This document shows, in pieces, positions 27,132 through 36,666 of a DNA stretch of 64,000 nt. Position numbers and translations under genes: made by a program. The stretch is from positions 186,001 through 250,000 of the forward strand of contig NZ_LMFO01000033.1 in NCBI RefSeq assembly GCF_001426865.1. Reading direction: 5' to 3'. Source of the stretch: Paenibacillus sp. Root52. GTDB taxonomy: Bacteria > Bacillota > Bacilli > Paenibacillales > Paenibacillaceae. Under the pieces are notes generated by a model. The model did no database searches and had not been told where the DNA came from. It saw nothing but the letters and a program-made list of their open reading frames with translations. The first letter of the stretch is position 1. Each line of letters opens with the position of its first letter.

Positions 27132-28373
27132 TTAAATCTCTCCTCGATCCTCGAACAATTGAGCAATCTCCACAATAACCTGAGTGGCTTTTACCATGTT
27201 ATCAACCGATACATACTCGAATTTACCATGATAGTTCTCGCCACCTGTGAAAATATTAGGGGTAGGCATGCCCATGTAGGAGAGTTGGGAGCCGTCTGTT
27301 CCGCCACGGATTGGACGAATGATTGGCTCAATATCAAGGCGCGTCATGGCTTCATGTGCAATATCTACAATCTGACGCACAGGTTCAATTTTCTCACGCA
27401 TGTTGTAATACTGATCGTTGATCTCAATGGTAATGCTCTTCTCGCCATATTTGGCTTTGAGTTCATTCGTTACATTCAGAAGGTAGGCTTTACGTTCCTC
27501 GAACTTCTCGCGATCAAAGTCACGAATAATATAGCTCATTTTGGTCAGTTCAACGTCGCCCTCGATGGATATGAGGTGGTAGAAGCCTTCATAACCTTCG
27601 GTGAACTCGGGTGCTTCTTCTACTGGCAGACGACGATTTAGCTCCATCGCAATCTTAGCGGAATTGACCATTTTGCCTTTCGCTGTACCAGGATGCACAT
27701 TGGTACCCCGCACTGTAATCTTAGCTGCTGCGGCATTGAAGCTCTCATATTCCAGCTCTCCGAGTGGGCCGCCATCCACTGTATAAGCGTATTTTGCTCC
27801 GAATGCTGCCACGTCAAACTTATGTGGGCCACGACCGATTTCTTCATCAGGGGTAAACGCGACCCGGATTGTCCCGTGCTTCAGTTCCGGATGTTCAATC
27901 AGGTAGGCCATCGCTGTCATAATCTCAGCAATGCCCGCCTTGTTGTCTGCACCGAGAAGTGTCGTGCCATCGGTTGTAATTAAGGTATGCCCTTTGTATT
28001 CACGCAGTTCTGGGAAGTCAGTCGTGGACAGAACAACATCCAGCTCTTTATTCAATGTAATATCTTGTCCATCATAATTGGAGATGACCTGTGGTTTAAC
28101 ATCTTTGCCCGTAAAATCGGTAGCCGTATCCAGATGTGCGAGGAAACCAATCACAGGAACGTCTTTGTCTGTATTGGAAGGGAGCGTTGCCATCACATAC
28201 CCGTTCTCGTCCATGGTAACGTCCTGCAGCCCAATGGACTGACACTCTTTAACAAGTAATTCGCCTAGCGCCAATTGACCTGGAGTGGAAGGGCATGTTT
28301 CATTGTTTTCATCAGATTGTGTATCCATCTGCACATAAGTGGTTAATCTTTGGATTAGAATGTCTTTCACCAT
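27132..28373 (-). CDS. pepT: peptidase T (tripeptide aminopeptidase)
   Basis: 413 residues of the M20B family. The zinc-ligand His is in GFLAHLDTATDF, the shared Asp in LLGADNKAGIAE, the general base Glu pair in FTPDEEIGRGPHKFD, and a late His in GGENYHGKFE. It cleaves N-terminal residues from tripeptides in the cytoplasm. The length is normal. AAGGAG precedes the ATG. It is transcribed alone towards the Crp/Fnr gene. Confidence 0.93.
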   Translation of the reverse strand: MVKDILIQRLTTYVQMDTQSDENNETCPSTPGQLALGELLVKECQSIGLQDVTMDENGYVMATLPSNTDKDVPVIGFLAHLDTATDFTGKDVKPQVISNYDGQDITLNKELDVVLSTTDFPELREYKGHTLITTDGTTLLGADNKAGIAEIMTAMAYLIEHPELKHGTIRVAFTPDEEIGRGPHKFDVAAFGAKYAYTVDGGPLGELEYESFNAAAAKITVRGTNVHPGTAKGKMVNSAKIAMELNRRLPVEEAPEFTEGYEGFYHLISIEGDVELTKMSYIIRDFDREKFEERKAYLLNVTNELKAKYGEKSITIEINDQYYNMREKIEPVRQIVDIAHEAMTRLDIEPIIRPIRGGTDGSQLSYMGMPTPNIFTGGENYHGKFEYVSVDNMVKATQVIVEIAQLFEDRGEI

Positions 28374-28418
28374 TAATCGCTCCTTTAGTTTAAATAGATA
28401 ATTGTAGTGTTATATAGG

Positions 28419-28635
28419 CTCAACTAAAAAAGTTTACACTTGCCACTCCGATGACAGAATAACCTTCCGATCGCTGTTATCTCCAGATTTTTCTGATTCC
28501 CTTTTTCTAAAGGGAAAATCCGGAGATAGCCTATGCTTCCGACGTAGCTTTCTTTCAGAAAGCTTTCAGCCGAACGCTTTGCTTCTTCACGTTATTTCTG
28601 TCCTCTCCGTTCTCGTGTAAAAAGTTTAGTTGAAC
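28419..28635 (-). repeat. dispersed repeat family 1, full-length copy B
   Basis: The most complete copy, about 217 bp. Its ends are imperfect inverted repeats: CAACTAAAAAAGTTTACAC at the left and GTGTAAAAAGTTTAGTTG at the right. A second inverted pair lies inside (GACAGAATAAC near 28452, GTTATTTCTGTC near 28591). The interior folds into a CCGGATTTTCCC-type hairpin and a GAAAGCTTTC hairpin. It fills the gap between pepT and namA. The structure is that of a MITE; no coding capacity. Confidence 0.8.
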
Positions 28636-28849
28636 ATATTTTCTGTCAGTCTCTACTGGTATAATATCACGTTTGACAGGGGATTCGCTGAGGTAGCATC
28701 TGTTTGAAGAAGTTAGGTATAAAAAAGGGTACTAGGGCACAGAAATGTACGTACTTGTATTCCGGTAGGTAAAGTTCATAATAGAAATGATGCAATCTAA
28801 CAGGCTAAAAAATATATATCAGAAGATTTGAATAGGAGATGTAACCCAT

Positions 28850-29884
28850 ATGTCAGAGACTTTATTTTCTCCCTATCAGTTCAAGGGATTACAGTTAAAT
28901 AATCGTATTGTTATGGCGCCGATGTGCCAGTATTCCGTAGATGCTAAGGATGGTATTCCTAATGAGTGGCACCAGGTGCACTATGTGAGTCGCGCTGTTG
29001 GAGGCACGGGTCTGATCGTCATTGAGATGACAGATGTTGACCCAGATGGACGCATTACCGATAATGACCTCGGTATATGGTCAGACGATCACATTCCAGC
29101 TTTTAGCAAGCTGATTGATAGCATACATGCCCACGGTTCCAAAGTGGCGATCCAGATCGCTCACGCAGGACGAAAAGCACAGGATGCCGAGCAGCCTGTT
29201 GCACCTTCTGTTGTAACGTTCCCGGGGGAGAACTTCAAGACGCCAAGAGCGTTAACGACAGAAGAAGTTGAAGAGATGGTACAGAAATACGCAGACGGTG
29301 TTCGCCGTGCGGTTCAAGCAGGTGTTGATGCGATTGAACTTCATGGGGCACACGGATATCTGATGCATCAATTCCATTCCAAGCTGATGAACCATCGGGA
29401 AGATAAATATGGCCAGAACTTATCCCAGTTTGGCGTTGAAGTGATTCGTGCAGTGAAAAAGGAAATGCCATCGGATATGCCGCTTATTCTGCGGGTTTCG
29501 GCAGTAGAATATGCTGATGGTGGATATGATATAGACCATACCCTTGAGATGTCTCGTGCTTATCAGGAGGCGGGTGTAGATATGTTCCACATCAGCTCAG
29601 GTGGTGAAGGGCCTACAGGACAGAGAAAACCAGGTAATTATCCTGGTTATCAGGTTCCTTTTGCACGCCGTTTCCGCGAGGAATTGAACGTTCCTGTCAT
29701 TGCGGTAGGGTTGCTTGATGAGTATGCATTAGCCGAAGCAGTTATCGGTAACGGAGATGCAGACTTGGTCGCTATAGGCAGAGGTATGCTTCGTGACCCG
29801 TATTGGGCAAACCATGCAGCACTGGCACTTGGCATTACGAAGGACAAGGCTGGAATTGCGGAGCAATACTCTCGCGGGTACTGA
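28850..29884 (+). CDS. namA: NADPH dehydrogenase (old yellow enzyme)
   Basis: 344 residues of the YqjM/NamA type OYE, an FMN TIM barrel that reduces activated C=C bonds and quinones with NADPH. Visible are LNNRIVMAPMCQYSVDAKDG (the Cys in APMCQYS tunes the flavin in YqjM), IQIAHAGRKA, the His pair region HGAHGYLMHQF, SAVEYADGG and AIGRGMLRDPYW. GGAG lies nine bases before the ATG. It is followed 22 bp later by an SRPBCC gene, likely one operon, perhaps for detoxification. Confidence 0.93.
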   Translation: MSETLFSPYQFKGLQLNNRIVMAPMCQYSVDAKDGIPNEWHQVHYVSRAVGGTGLIVIEMTDVDPDGRITDNDLGIWSDDHIPAFSKLIDSIHAHGSKVAIQIAHAGRKAQDAEQPVAPSVVTFPGENFKTPRALTTEEVEEMVQKYADGVRRAVQAGVDAIELHGAHGYLMHQFHSKLMNHREDKYGQNLSQFGVEVIRAVKKEMPSDMPLILRVSAVEYADGGYDIDHTLEMSRAYQEAGVDMFHISSGGEGPTGQRKPGNYPGYQVPFARRFREELNVPVIAVGLLDEYALAEAVIGNGDADLVAIGRGMLRDPYWANHAALALGITKDKAGIAEQYSRGY

Positions 29885-29906
29885 GATTACTAAGGAGGAG
29901 ACAGCA

Positions 29907-30323
29907 ATGGGAACAGCAAGTGCATTGCCGGATATTCGGCAGCAGGTACTGCTTCATGCGCCGGTAAGCAAGGTATGGGAGATCGTATCCACAGCACAAG
30001 GTATGGGACGTTGGTTCATGCCTAGTGACCTGGAAGCAACCGAGGGGCATGAATTCATACTGGAGGCTGGACCTTTTGGGCAATCCCCATGCAAGGTGAT
30101 TGAAGTTAAGCCAGAGCATAAGCTTTCTTTTCGTTGGGGAAAGGATTGGACGCTTACATTTGAACTAGAAGAGCAGCCTGAAGGAACTCAATTTACGATA
30201 ATTCATAGTGGTTGGGATGCGGATCAATTGACCGAATTCGGACAAGCGCATGCCATCGTACGTGAGCGTATGGAGCAAGGCTGGGCCTTAATTGTACAGA
30301 AGCTTGCACAAGAGGTTCAATAA
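29907..30323 (+). CDS. SRPBCC (AHSA1-like) domain protein
   Basis: 138 residues from the ATG at 29907, behind AAGGAGG. The START/Bet v1-like fold is seen as LHAPVSKVWEIVSTAQGMGRWFMPS, CKVIEVKPEHKLSFRWG, and TQFTIIHSGWD with a C-terminal helix HAIVRERMEQGWALIVQKLA. These proteins bind hydrophobic ligands or aid stress responses; no specific role can be given. It follows namA closely and ends at a terminator. Confidence 0.85.
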   Translation: MGTASALPDIRQQVLLHAPVSKVWEIVSTAQGMGRWFMPSDLEATEGHEFILEAGPFGQSPCKVIEVKPEHKLSFRWGKDWTLTFELEEQPEGTQFTIIHSGWDADQLTEFGQAHAIVRERMEQGWALIVQKLAQEVQ

Positions 30324-30378
30324 TTCACCATAATTCCTATGGAATTATAGCGAAATAACAGCACGAATATAGTCAGAA

Positions 30379-30432
30379 AGCTGCAAATTCGAAGCGGGCA
30401 AGCATGCCGGTAGACGAATTTGCGGCTTTTTG
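30379..30432 (+). terminator. terminator of the namA operon
   Basis: AGCTGCAAATTCG (30379-30391) and CGAATTTGCGGCT (30415-30427) arms with one G-U, followed by TTTTTGTTTT. Confidence 0.75.
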
Positions 30433-30482
30433 TTTTGCAAAAATAGATGCGCCAACTATTTCCGTCAGCACGAGAAACGTGT

Positions 30483-30679
30483 AACATGGATTTATAGAGG
30501 TTCTTCAAAAAATCCGCTTTTGATTACGAAGGATGCCTGGCGGCATTATCAGCATCGAATATGGAATTCAGCCGAAATGTCCGTTGCTCACGTAGTTTGC
30601 CTACGCTCCGCTACTCCATTTCTAGCTTCATCCCATCTTCTTGGTACTGAAAACCGTCCTTGTTGAACATGGATTTATA
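30483..30679 (+). repeat. repeat family 2, copy 2, inside a directly repeated pair
   Basis: The copy proper is ~30490-30564 (GATTTATAGAGG, TTCAAAAAATCCGCTTTTGA, TTACGAAGGATGCCTG, CAGCATCGAATATGG). It sits within a segment bounded by the 14-base direct repeat AACATGGATTTATA at 30483-30496 and 30666-30679. The rest of the gap 30324-30731 shows no gene. Confidence 0.65.
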
Positions 30680-30731
30680 ACGATCAAACGACAAATTTAG
30701 ACGTTCTTCTCTAGAGACGGAAGGATTTAGG

Positions 30732-33700
30732 ATGAAAAAACACTGGATTATGCTCACGATCAGCTTTATATGCATTGTGATATTTCCGCTGGGTTGGGTA
30801 GCACATACCTTAATATCCGATCGCACCAATCCAACCGTCCAGGATGGATTCATAGATCTATCTCAATGGGACTTTGACCAAAAAGGTTCTGCAACGCTTG
30901 ACGGTGATTGGGATTTCTATCCGAATCAATTGTTGACACCCGTTGATTTGGAAGCTGATCGATCTGGACGTAAGGAGTTATCGCCTCATTCACAGGTGAA
31001 GGTTCCCTCACAGTGGAATAAGACCCTTGGTCAAGCACATGGATTCGGTACATATCACGTACGCATTAAGATTAATCCTAATGTTATTAAGAACGATTAT
31101 GGAATACGCTCTCAGAATATTCGCATGGCTCATCGCATTTTTTTGGACGGCAAAGAAATTGGGGGTAAAGGTCTGCCTGGAATAAATCCAGATATCGATA
31201 TCCAGCTCAATCTGCCTTTCACCGGCTTTACATCGATTGATGGAGAGAGAGCAGATATTCTTATTCAAGTATCTAACTATAGCTACTCCTCCGGCGGGAT
31301 TGTTGCCTCAATCTTATTCGGGGATGAACGCAGCATCCAGAATAGCCAGCAATGGAGCTGGCTTACCGATCTTATGGCTCTCTTCGGTTTTCTATTTCCT
31401 GCGGCATTCTTCTTGCTCTTATTCAGATTAAGGCAGAATGAGAGAGAACTCCGGTATCTTGGCTTGTTCAGTCTCGCCGGTGCGATGTATGCATTGACCC
31501 ATGGAGAGAAATTATTAGGTACATTTCTACCCTTTCTTCCGAATAACGAGATCCTGCGGATTCAATTCCTTAGTGCAGCCCTTGCATATTATTTTCTGCT
31601 TCGGTATATCGATGTTATTGTTCCGGGCGCGGTGCATCAATGGTTTGTTCGACTAGGTGTCATATTGGTCATTCTTCAGTGTGTGATCGGGCTTGCGTTA
31701 CCACCAGCCGTGTTCTCGCGTCTGACGCCGTATATGTTACTTATTTCTCTCATTGTCATCCTATACTCGCTTAGAGCAATGGTATTTTGGTTGAAAAGGA
31801 GAGCTGATGATAGCCATTTTGCATTACTTAGCATGATGAGCCTGATGATGGTTGTGGTGCTGCATACCGTGGGTGCCTTTACCACATGGGATACATCGTT
31901 TCTAGCATTGTATGAGCTCTTATTATTTATTTTCATACAGATGATTCTAACGGCCATTCGATTTGCGGAATCCTTTCGTGAGGTTGAGGCATTATCTGAG
32001 CGGTTGCTTGTTATTGATAGTCTCAAAGATGAATTTATGGCTAATACCTCTCATGAGCTGCGCACGCCACTACACGGCATCATCAATATCGCCCAATCCA
32101 TGCTGGAGGGTGCGGCAGGTGAGGTTACGAAGAAACAGGCCAAAAACCTGTCTATGATCACCTCTACAGGCAAACGCCTTTCCTTGTTAATTAACGATAT
32201 TCTTGATTTTGCCAAACTCAAAAATAGTGAAATTGAACTGAAGCGAGAAGCAGTCGATCTAGAATCCATCGCGCGCACAGTAGTGGAGGTATCCGACTTC
32301 ACCTTTGGAGACAAACCGATCGTGTTGCTCCAGCAGTGGCCGCAGGCTATGCCGCTTGTGGAGGCGGATGAGGATCGTTTACGACAGATTCTGTACAATC
32401 TGCTGGGGAATGCATACAAGTATACTCATCAAGGTGAGATTCGCTTGTTTGCGACGGTTGAGGGTGAACAAGTGACCGTCTCCGTTGCAGATACGGGTGT
32501 AGGTATCGCTGAAGATAAGCTGGAGGATATTTTTCAATCCTATGAGCAGGGGAATGGGACAAGTGAAAATGTCATGGGGGGTACGGGGCTAGGGCTGAGT
32601 ATCACACGTAAGCTTGTTGAATTAGGCGGAGGAACGATATGGGTTGAATCCGTTCCCGGCGAAGGCTCAGTATTCCATTTTACATTGCCTGTCGCACAGA
32701 CTCACCTGCTTCGAGCAAGCTATAAACCCTCAGCCGCACAATATGTAGCTGCCACCCAGAGTGCTGAGAAGACCAATGGGCTCGTTGATGAGCTGGATGA
32801 GAACGATCATGTTTTTGAAGCCGATCACACGATTCTGGTTGTGGATGATGATCCGGTTAATCGCCAGGTATTGATTAACTTGTTATCGACTCAGCGCTAT
32901 CGCGTTATTGCTGCCGATAGCGGAGCCGCTGCTCTGAAGCTGCGAGAGAAACACCCTGGTATTGATCTTGTGGTAACGGATTGGATGATGCCTGGCATGT
33001 CAGGGATTGAACTGTCCCGTAGATTGAGGGAGCGTAGTTCATTGTCTGAGCTACCTATTCTGATGTTGACGGCGCGAGGCTTGCCTGAGGATATTAAGCT
33101 AGGTTTCCAAGCCGGAGCGAATGATTTCCTGAGTAAACCTGTAGATGCAGGCGAACTCCGCGCCCGGGTCAGAACGCTGATCGAGATGAAAGTGTCCGTA
33201 CAAGGGGCAATTCGTACGGAGATGGCCTTCTTACAAGCACAGATTAAGCCGCATTTTCTCTATAATGCACTCAATGTCATCATTGCCACATGTGCGGTTA
33301 ATCCAGATAAAGCAACCGACTTGCTGATTGAGTTAAGTCAGTATCTGCGAGGGAGTTTCGACTTCCAGAATAGAGACCAGCTCGTTCCGCTGCACAAGGA
33401 GATGGAGCTTGTTGAATCCTATGTTCATTTGGAAAAGGCCCGATTCGAGGAAAGACTGGTTGTTCTCTACGACGTGGAGCCTGGCATTCATCTCTATATC
33501 CCTCCACTGAGTATCCAGCCTCTGGTGGAGAATGCTATTCGCCATGGTGTAATGGAACGTGCGGCTGGAGGAACGGTATCTCTGAAGATTGCTAGGATAG
33601 GGACTCGTATCCTGGTACAGGTCGAAGATGATGGTGTGGGCATATCGCCAGAGCGGCTAGCACAGGTTCAATCAGGAAGAACCGAAGGGCCAGGGGGCGT

Positions 33701-33812
33701 AGGCTTGAAAAATATTAATCGGCGCTTGACCTCACTGTATGGCACAGGTCTAGAGATTCAGAGTCATTTGGGAAAAGGGTCAATTATTCGGTTTTATATA
33801 CCCTTAGAATAG
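30732..33812 (+). CDS. 7TMR-DISM hybrid sensor kinase with extra LytS-type kinase
   Basis: 1026 residues. An N-terminal TM and an extracellular sandwich domain (~35-205, DISMED-like: IDLSQWDFDQ, PSQWN, GFGTYHVRIKI) are followed by about seven helices (~205-410), as in 7TMR-DISM receptors. Then HisKA with H441 (MANTSHELRTPLHGI), HATPase_c (GVGIAEDKLEDIFQSYEQGNG, GGTGLGLSITRKL), a receiver (VTDWMMPGMSG, DFLSKPVD) and a second kinase of LytS type (QAQIKPHFLYNALNVI, then VENAIRHGVMER and GVGLKNINRRL). Two kinase modules around one receiver suggest an internal relay ending at the regulator encoded 144 bp downstream. The extracellular ligand is probably carbohydrate-like in this family. Confidence 0.88.
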   Translation: MKKHWIMLTISFICIVIFPLGWVAHTLISDRTNPTVQDGFIDLSQWDFDQKGSATLDGDWDFYPNQLLTPVDLEADRSGRKELSPHSQVKVPSQWNKTLGQAHGFGTYHVRIKINPNVIKNDYGIRSQNIRMAHRIFLDGKEIGGKGLPGINPDIDIQLNLPFTGFTSIDGERADILIQVSNYSYSSGGIVASILFGDERSIQNSQQWSWLTDLMALFGFLFPAAFFLLLFRLRQNERELRYLGLFSLAGAMYALTHGEKLLGTFLPFLPNNEILRIQFLSAALAYYFLLRYIDVIVPGAVHQWFVRLGVILVILQCVIGLALPPAVFSRLTPYMLLISLIVILYSLRAMVFWLKRRADDSHFALLSMMSLMMVVVLHTVGAFTTWDTSFLALYELLLFIFIQMILTAIRFAESFREVEALSERLLVIDSLKDEFMANTSHELRTPLHGIINIAQSMLEGAAGEVTKKQAKNLSMITSTGKRLSLLINDILDFAKLKNSEIELKREAVDLESIARTVVEVSDFTFGDKPIVLLQQWPQAMPLVEADEDRLRQILYNLLGNAYKYTHQGEIRLFATVEGEQVTVSVADTGVGIAEDKLEDIFQSYEQGNGTSENVMGGTGLGLSITRKLVELGGGTIWVESVPGEGSVFHFTLPVAQTHLLRASYKPSAAQYVAATQSAEKTNGLVDELDENDHVFEADHTILVVDDDPVNRQVLINLLSTQRYRVIAADSGAAALKLREKHPGIDLVVTDWMMPGMSGIELSRRLRERSSLSELPILMLTARGLPEDIKLGFQAGANDFLSKPVDAGELRARVRTLIEMKVSVQGAIRTEMAFLQAQIKPHFLYNALNVIIATCAVNPDKATDLLIELSQYLRGSFDFQNRDQLVPLHKEMELVESYVHLEKARFEERLVVLYDVEPGIHLYIPPLSIQPLVENAIRHGVMERAAGGTVSLKIARIGTRILVQVEDDGVGISPERLAQVQSGRTEGPGGVGLKNINRRLTSLYGTGLEIQSHLGKGSIIRFYIPLE

Positions 33813-33956
33813 TTAATTAATATAAAATAATAACTATATATTGGACTTTATATATACATGTACACCAAACCAGTGTTTGGAAGGTTGTTCGGTATTAAAA
33901 TGTTCCGTGTAAGTCGTCTTTAGTCCATTGTATATAGTTAGGAGGTTAGAGGAACG

Positions 33957-35120
33957 GTGAGAGCGATTGTAATCGATGACGAGAAACCCGCGCAGCTACA
34001 TTTGGAGCGCCTGTTATTGTCGGACGGACGGATTACACCTGTGCAATGTTTTTCGACAGCTCGTGAAGGTATTGATTTTCTGGCTAAGAATCGTGTAGAT
34101 GTCGTATTTCTGGACATCGGAATGCCTGAGATGAATGGATTGGAAGCGGCTGAATATATACAGCAATTGGAGTATCAGGTTCAGATTATATTTGTAACGG
34201 CATATTCTGACCATGCAGTAGAGGCATTTGAATTACATGCCCTGGATTACGTCTTGAAGCCGTTAAGTTCTGCCAGATTAGCGAAGACAGTAGACCGAAT
34301 TATGAATTTTGGTGCGGCTCATTCCCAGATTGCCGTCGCGGCCGAGATTGTAGAGCCTGATGCTAAGGATACACAGGCTCACACAGATGTTCCTGGGTTA
34401 CTCACCTTTAAGCATCTGGATATTTACAGAAGCCTAGCGCCTGAAGCGAAGAAGCATAAGTGGCGTACGACGAAGTCGCAGGAGCTGTTTGCTTTTCTGT
34501 TTCATCATCGGGGTGAGTGGGTAAGTAAAGAGGTCATACTGGACAAGTTATGGGCGGACGTCTCTCAAGAGAAGGGTCTGACTCATCTACATACATCGGT
34601 GTATCAGATTCGCAAGCTTCTGAAGGAATGGCATATGACGGGCAAATTAGAATACAATATGAACCGCTATCGTCTTCTTGCGGGTAATCTCGTAAGTGAC
34701 ATAGAACAGTTCGAACAGGGAACAAGCTATAGTGAAGTCACCGAAGAGAATGTGGAGCAATTACGTGAATTCGCCGCACTCTATCGAGGAGACTATCTTG
34801 AAGAGCATGATTACCAGTGGTCTCAAGCCAAAGCGCGTGAGCTTAAACGGAAATATATGCAGCTCGTAATGGATATTGCCAAGTGGAATATGCATCATGG
34901 ACGGGGTAAAGAAGCGATTGAGCAGTTAATTCAACTACAAGAACATGAGCCATATGCCGAGGAAATCTGCCGCCTTATGATGGAGGTATATGCATCTATG
35001 GACGATCAACAAGCCATACTCAAATTGTATACCTCGTTCACACTTACGATATATGAGGATCTTGGTCACCAACCTGAGTTGGAGACGAGTCAACTTTATC
35101 ATAAGCTGACAGCGAAGTAG
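33957..35120 (+). CDS. REC-wHTH-BTAD regulator (SARP-like)
   Basis: 387 residues from a GTG start behind GGAGG. Receiver (~1-118) with D7/D8 and phosphoacceptor D53 (VVFLDIGMPEMNG), FVTAYSDHAVEAFELHALDYVLKPL; a winged helix (~165-235: TTKSQELFAFLFHHRGEWVSKEVILDKLWAD, HTSVYQIRKLLKE); and a bacterial transcriptional activation domain of TPR-like helices (~240-387: YRGDYLEEHDYQWSQAKARELKRKYMQLV). It lies just after the hybrid kinase, so is its likely partner. Such SARP-like regulators with receivers are common in Paenibacillus; targets unknown. Confidence 0.88.
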   Translation: MRAIVIDDEKPAQLHLERLLLSDGRITPVQCFSTAREGIDFLAKNRVDVVFLDIGMPEMNGLEAAEYIQQLEYQVQIIFVTAYSDHAVEAFELHALDYVLKPLSSARLAKTVDRIMNFGAAHSQIAVAAEIVEPDAKDTQAHTDVPGLLTFKHLDIYRSLAPEAKKHKWRTTKSQELFAFLFHHRGEWVSKEVILDKLWADVSQEKGLTHLHTSVYQIRKLLKEWHMTGKLEYNMNRYRLLAGNLVSDIEQFEQGTSYSEVTEENVEQLREFAALYRGDYLEEHDYQWSQAKARELKRKYMQLVMDIAKWNMHHGRGKEAIEQLIQLQEHEPYAEEICRLMMEVYASMDDQQAILKLYTSFTLTIYEDLGHQPELETSQLYHKLTAK

Positions 35121-35144
35121 TGTAGGCACAGCAGGAGGATATCA

Positions 35145-36491
35145 ATGAAATTGTTCATACATCGTAAAGATCTGCGAACAGATGACCTGGTGGGATTCGA
35201 TTATTTGCGAGATCAGGGAGTAGAGAGTCTGCACGTGTTTATCTATGACCCATTTTTGCTGCGTCAGGGCCGTGATGAGGAGCACAGTGGTGTGAATTTT
35301 CTACAACATGCAGCGGAGCTTGGCAATCAGTACCATGAAGCAGGACAGCATCTACATGTTGCATACGGTAAGCCAGCTGATGTCGTGGAATACATCTTAG
35401 AGCAGATGGAAGGCCGCATTGATGAGGTTGTTGCCCACCGGGATATGACCCCTTACGCGATGGAGCGAGATCGTAGTATACGCAAAGTTACGGAAGAGCG
35501 GAAGGTCATGTTTACCCTTCTAACAGATCATCTATTGATGGATCTTGCGGGTTTTGCGGCGTTTACAGGTAAGTCTGAGCCTTACAAGGTGTTTGCGGCA
35601 TTCCATCGGCGCTGGGTCGAGTTCATGAATGAGCATCCGAACCCACCCTCAGCAACCACTGTTGCAGACCTGAAGGTAAGTGAGCGCAAGATTGAATTTC
35701 CTGAATCCATGTCTGTGCCTGAGCATCTGTTAACAGACACTATGGTGGAAGATCCATTCCCATTGATGAACGATTTCTTGGCAGAGCGAGTAGTGGACTA
35801 TGGAGATCATCGGGATGAGTATGAGGCATATGAGCCCAGTCATCTAAGCTCCTATGTGGCTGTTGGTGCGATATCGATCCGTAAGATGTATGATGCTGCC
35901 AATCGAGCAGAGCATTCGTATGAATGGATTAGACAGTTATGCTTCCGAGACTTCTATTTGTATCGTGCGGTGTATGAGAGTCACTATTTTACGTATGAGA
36001 AGGTATATGATCTCTCGGCATTACACGATGAGCATTTTGAGAAATGGTGTAAGGCGGAGACAGGCATACCGATTATCGATGCAGCCATGACAGAACTGAA
36101 TGAGACTGGGCGTATGCCGAACAGGCTTCGTATTCTGACAGCGATGTTTCTGACCAAAAATCTGCAGTGTCCCTTTACGTTAGGCGAAGCCTATTTCAGA
36201 CGTAAGCTGCGAGATTATGACAATATCCAGAATCGGGGCAATTGGTTGTGGTGTGCTTCGCTGGGCGAGAATGCCGCTCCCTATTTCAGGGTGAATAATC
36301 CAGTAACACAGTCCGAGAAGTATGACCCTCAAGGGGATTATATTCGCAAATGGCTGCCTGATCTGAAGGATTGGCACAATAAAGATATCCATCAGCCGCG
36401 AGAACATGCCATTGTCGATCTGAAAGCTTCGCGTCAGGCTGCCATTGAGGTTTATAAAATGATTCTAGCTAGTCGCCCGAAAGATAATTAA
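35145..36491 (+). CDS. phrB: deoxyribodipyrimidine photolyase
   Basis: 448 residues. Photolyase alpha/beta domain (MKLFIHRKDLRTDDL, VEYILEQ) and a helical FAD domain (LSSYVAVGAISIRKMYDAAN, WIRQLCFRDFYL, IIDAAMTELNETGRMPNRLRILTAMFLTK, DYDNIQNRGNWLWCASLGENAAPYFRVNNPVTQSEKYDP, shown here only in part as motifs). It repairs cyclobutane pyrimidine dimers with blue light. FAD-contacting Asn/Arg and the Trp relay positions appear kept. AGGAGG precedes the ATG, 24 bp after the SARP-like gene. A terminator follows. Confidence 0.92.
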   Translation: MKLFIHRKDLRTDDLVGFDYLRDQGVESLHVFIYDPFLLRQGRDEEHSGVNFLQHAAELGNQYHEAGQHLHVAYGKPADVVEYILEQMEGRIDEVVAHRDMTPYAMERDRSIRKVTEERKVMFTLLTDHLLMDLAGFAAFTGKSEPYKVFAAFHRRWVEFMNEHPNPPSATTVADLKVSERKIEFPESMSVPEHLLTDTMVEDPFPLMNDFLAERVVDYGDHRDEYEAYEPSHLSSYVAVGAISIRKMYDAANRAEHSYEWIRQLCFRDFYLYRAVYESHYFTYEKVYDLSALHDEHFEKWCKAETGIPIIDAAMTELNETGRMPNRLRILTAMFLTKNLQCPFTLGEAYFRRKLRDYDNIQNRGNWLWCASLGENAAPYFRVNNPVTQSEKYDPQGDYIRKWLPDLKDWHNKDIHQPREHAIVDLKASRQAAIEVYKMILASRPKDN

Positions 36492-36577
36492 GTTTTATCT
36501 AAGGATGTTTGAGGGAAGTACTCTTCCGCAAAAGCATGGTAAGACAAGTGGTATATAGGAATATATAGACTTAACCT

Positions 36578-36612
36578 CCGTAATGATCTCTTGAGATCTT
36601 ACGGTTTTTTTG
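36578..36612 (+). terminator. terminator after phrB
   Basis: CCGTAA(T)GATCTC, a TT loop, GAGATCTTACGG, then seven T residues. Confidence 0.85.
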
Positions 36613-36666
36613 TCTTCTGGGGTGAAGGATGAATGGATTTTGCTAGTCTCCTGACGAGCACATAGT

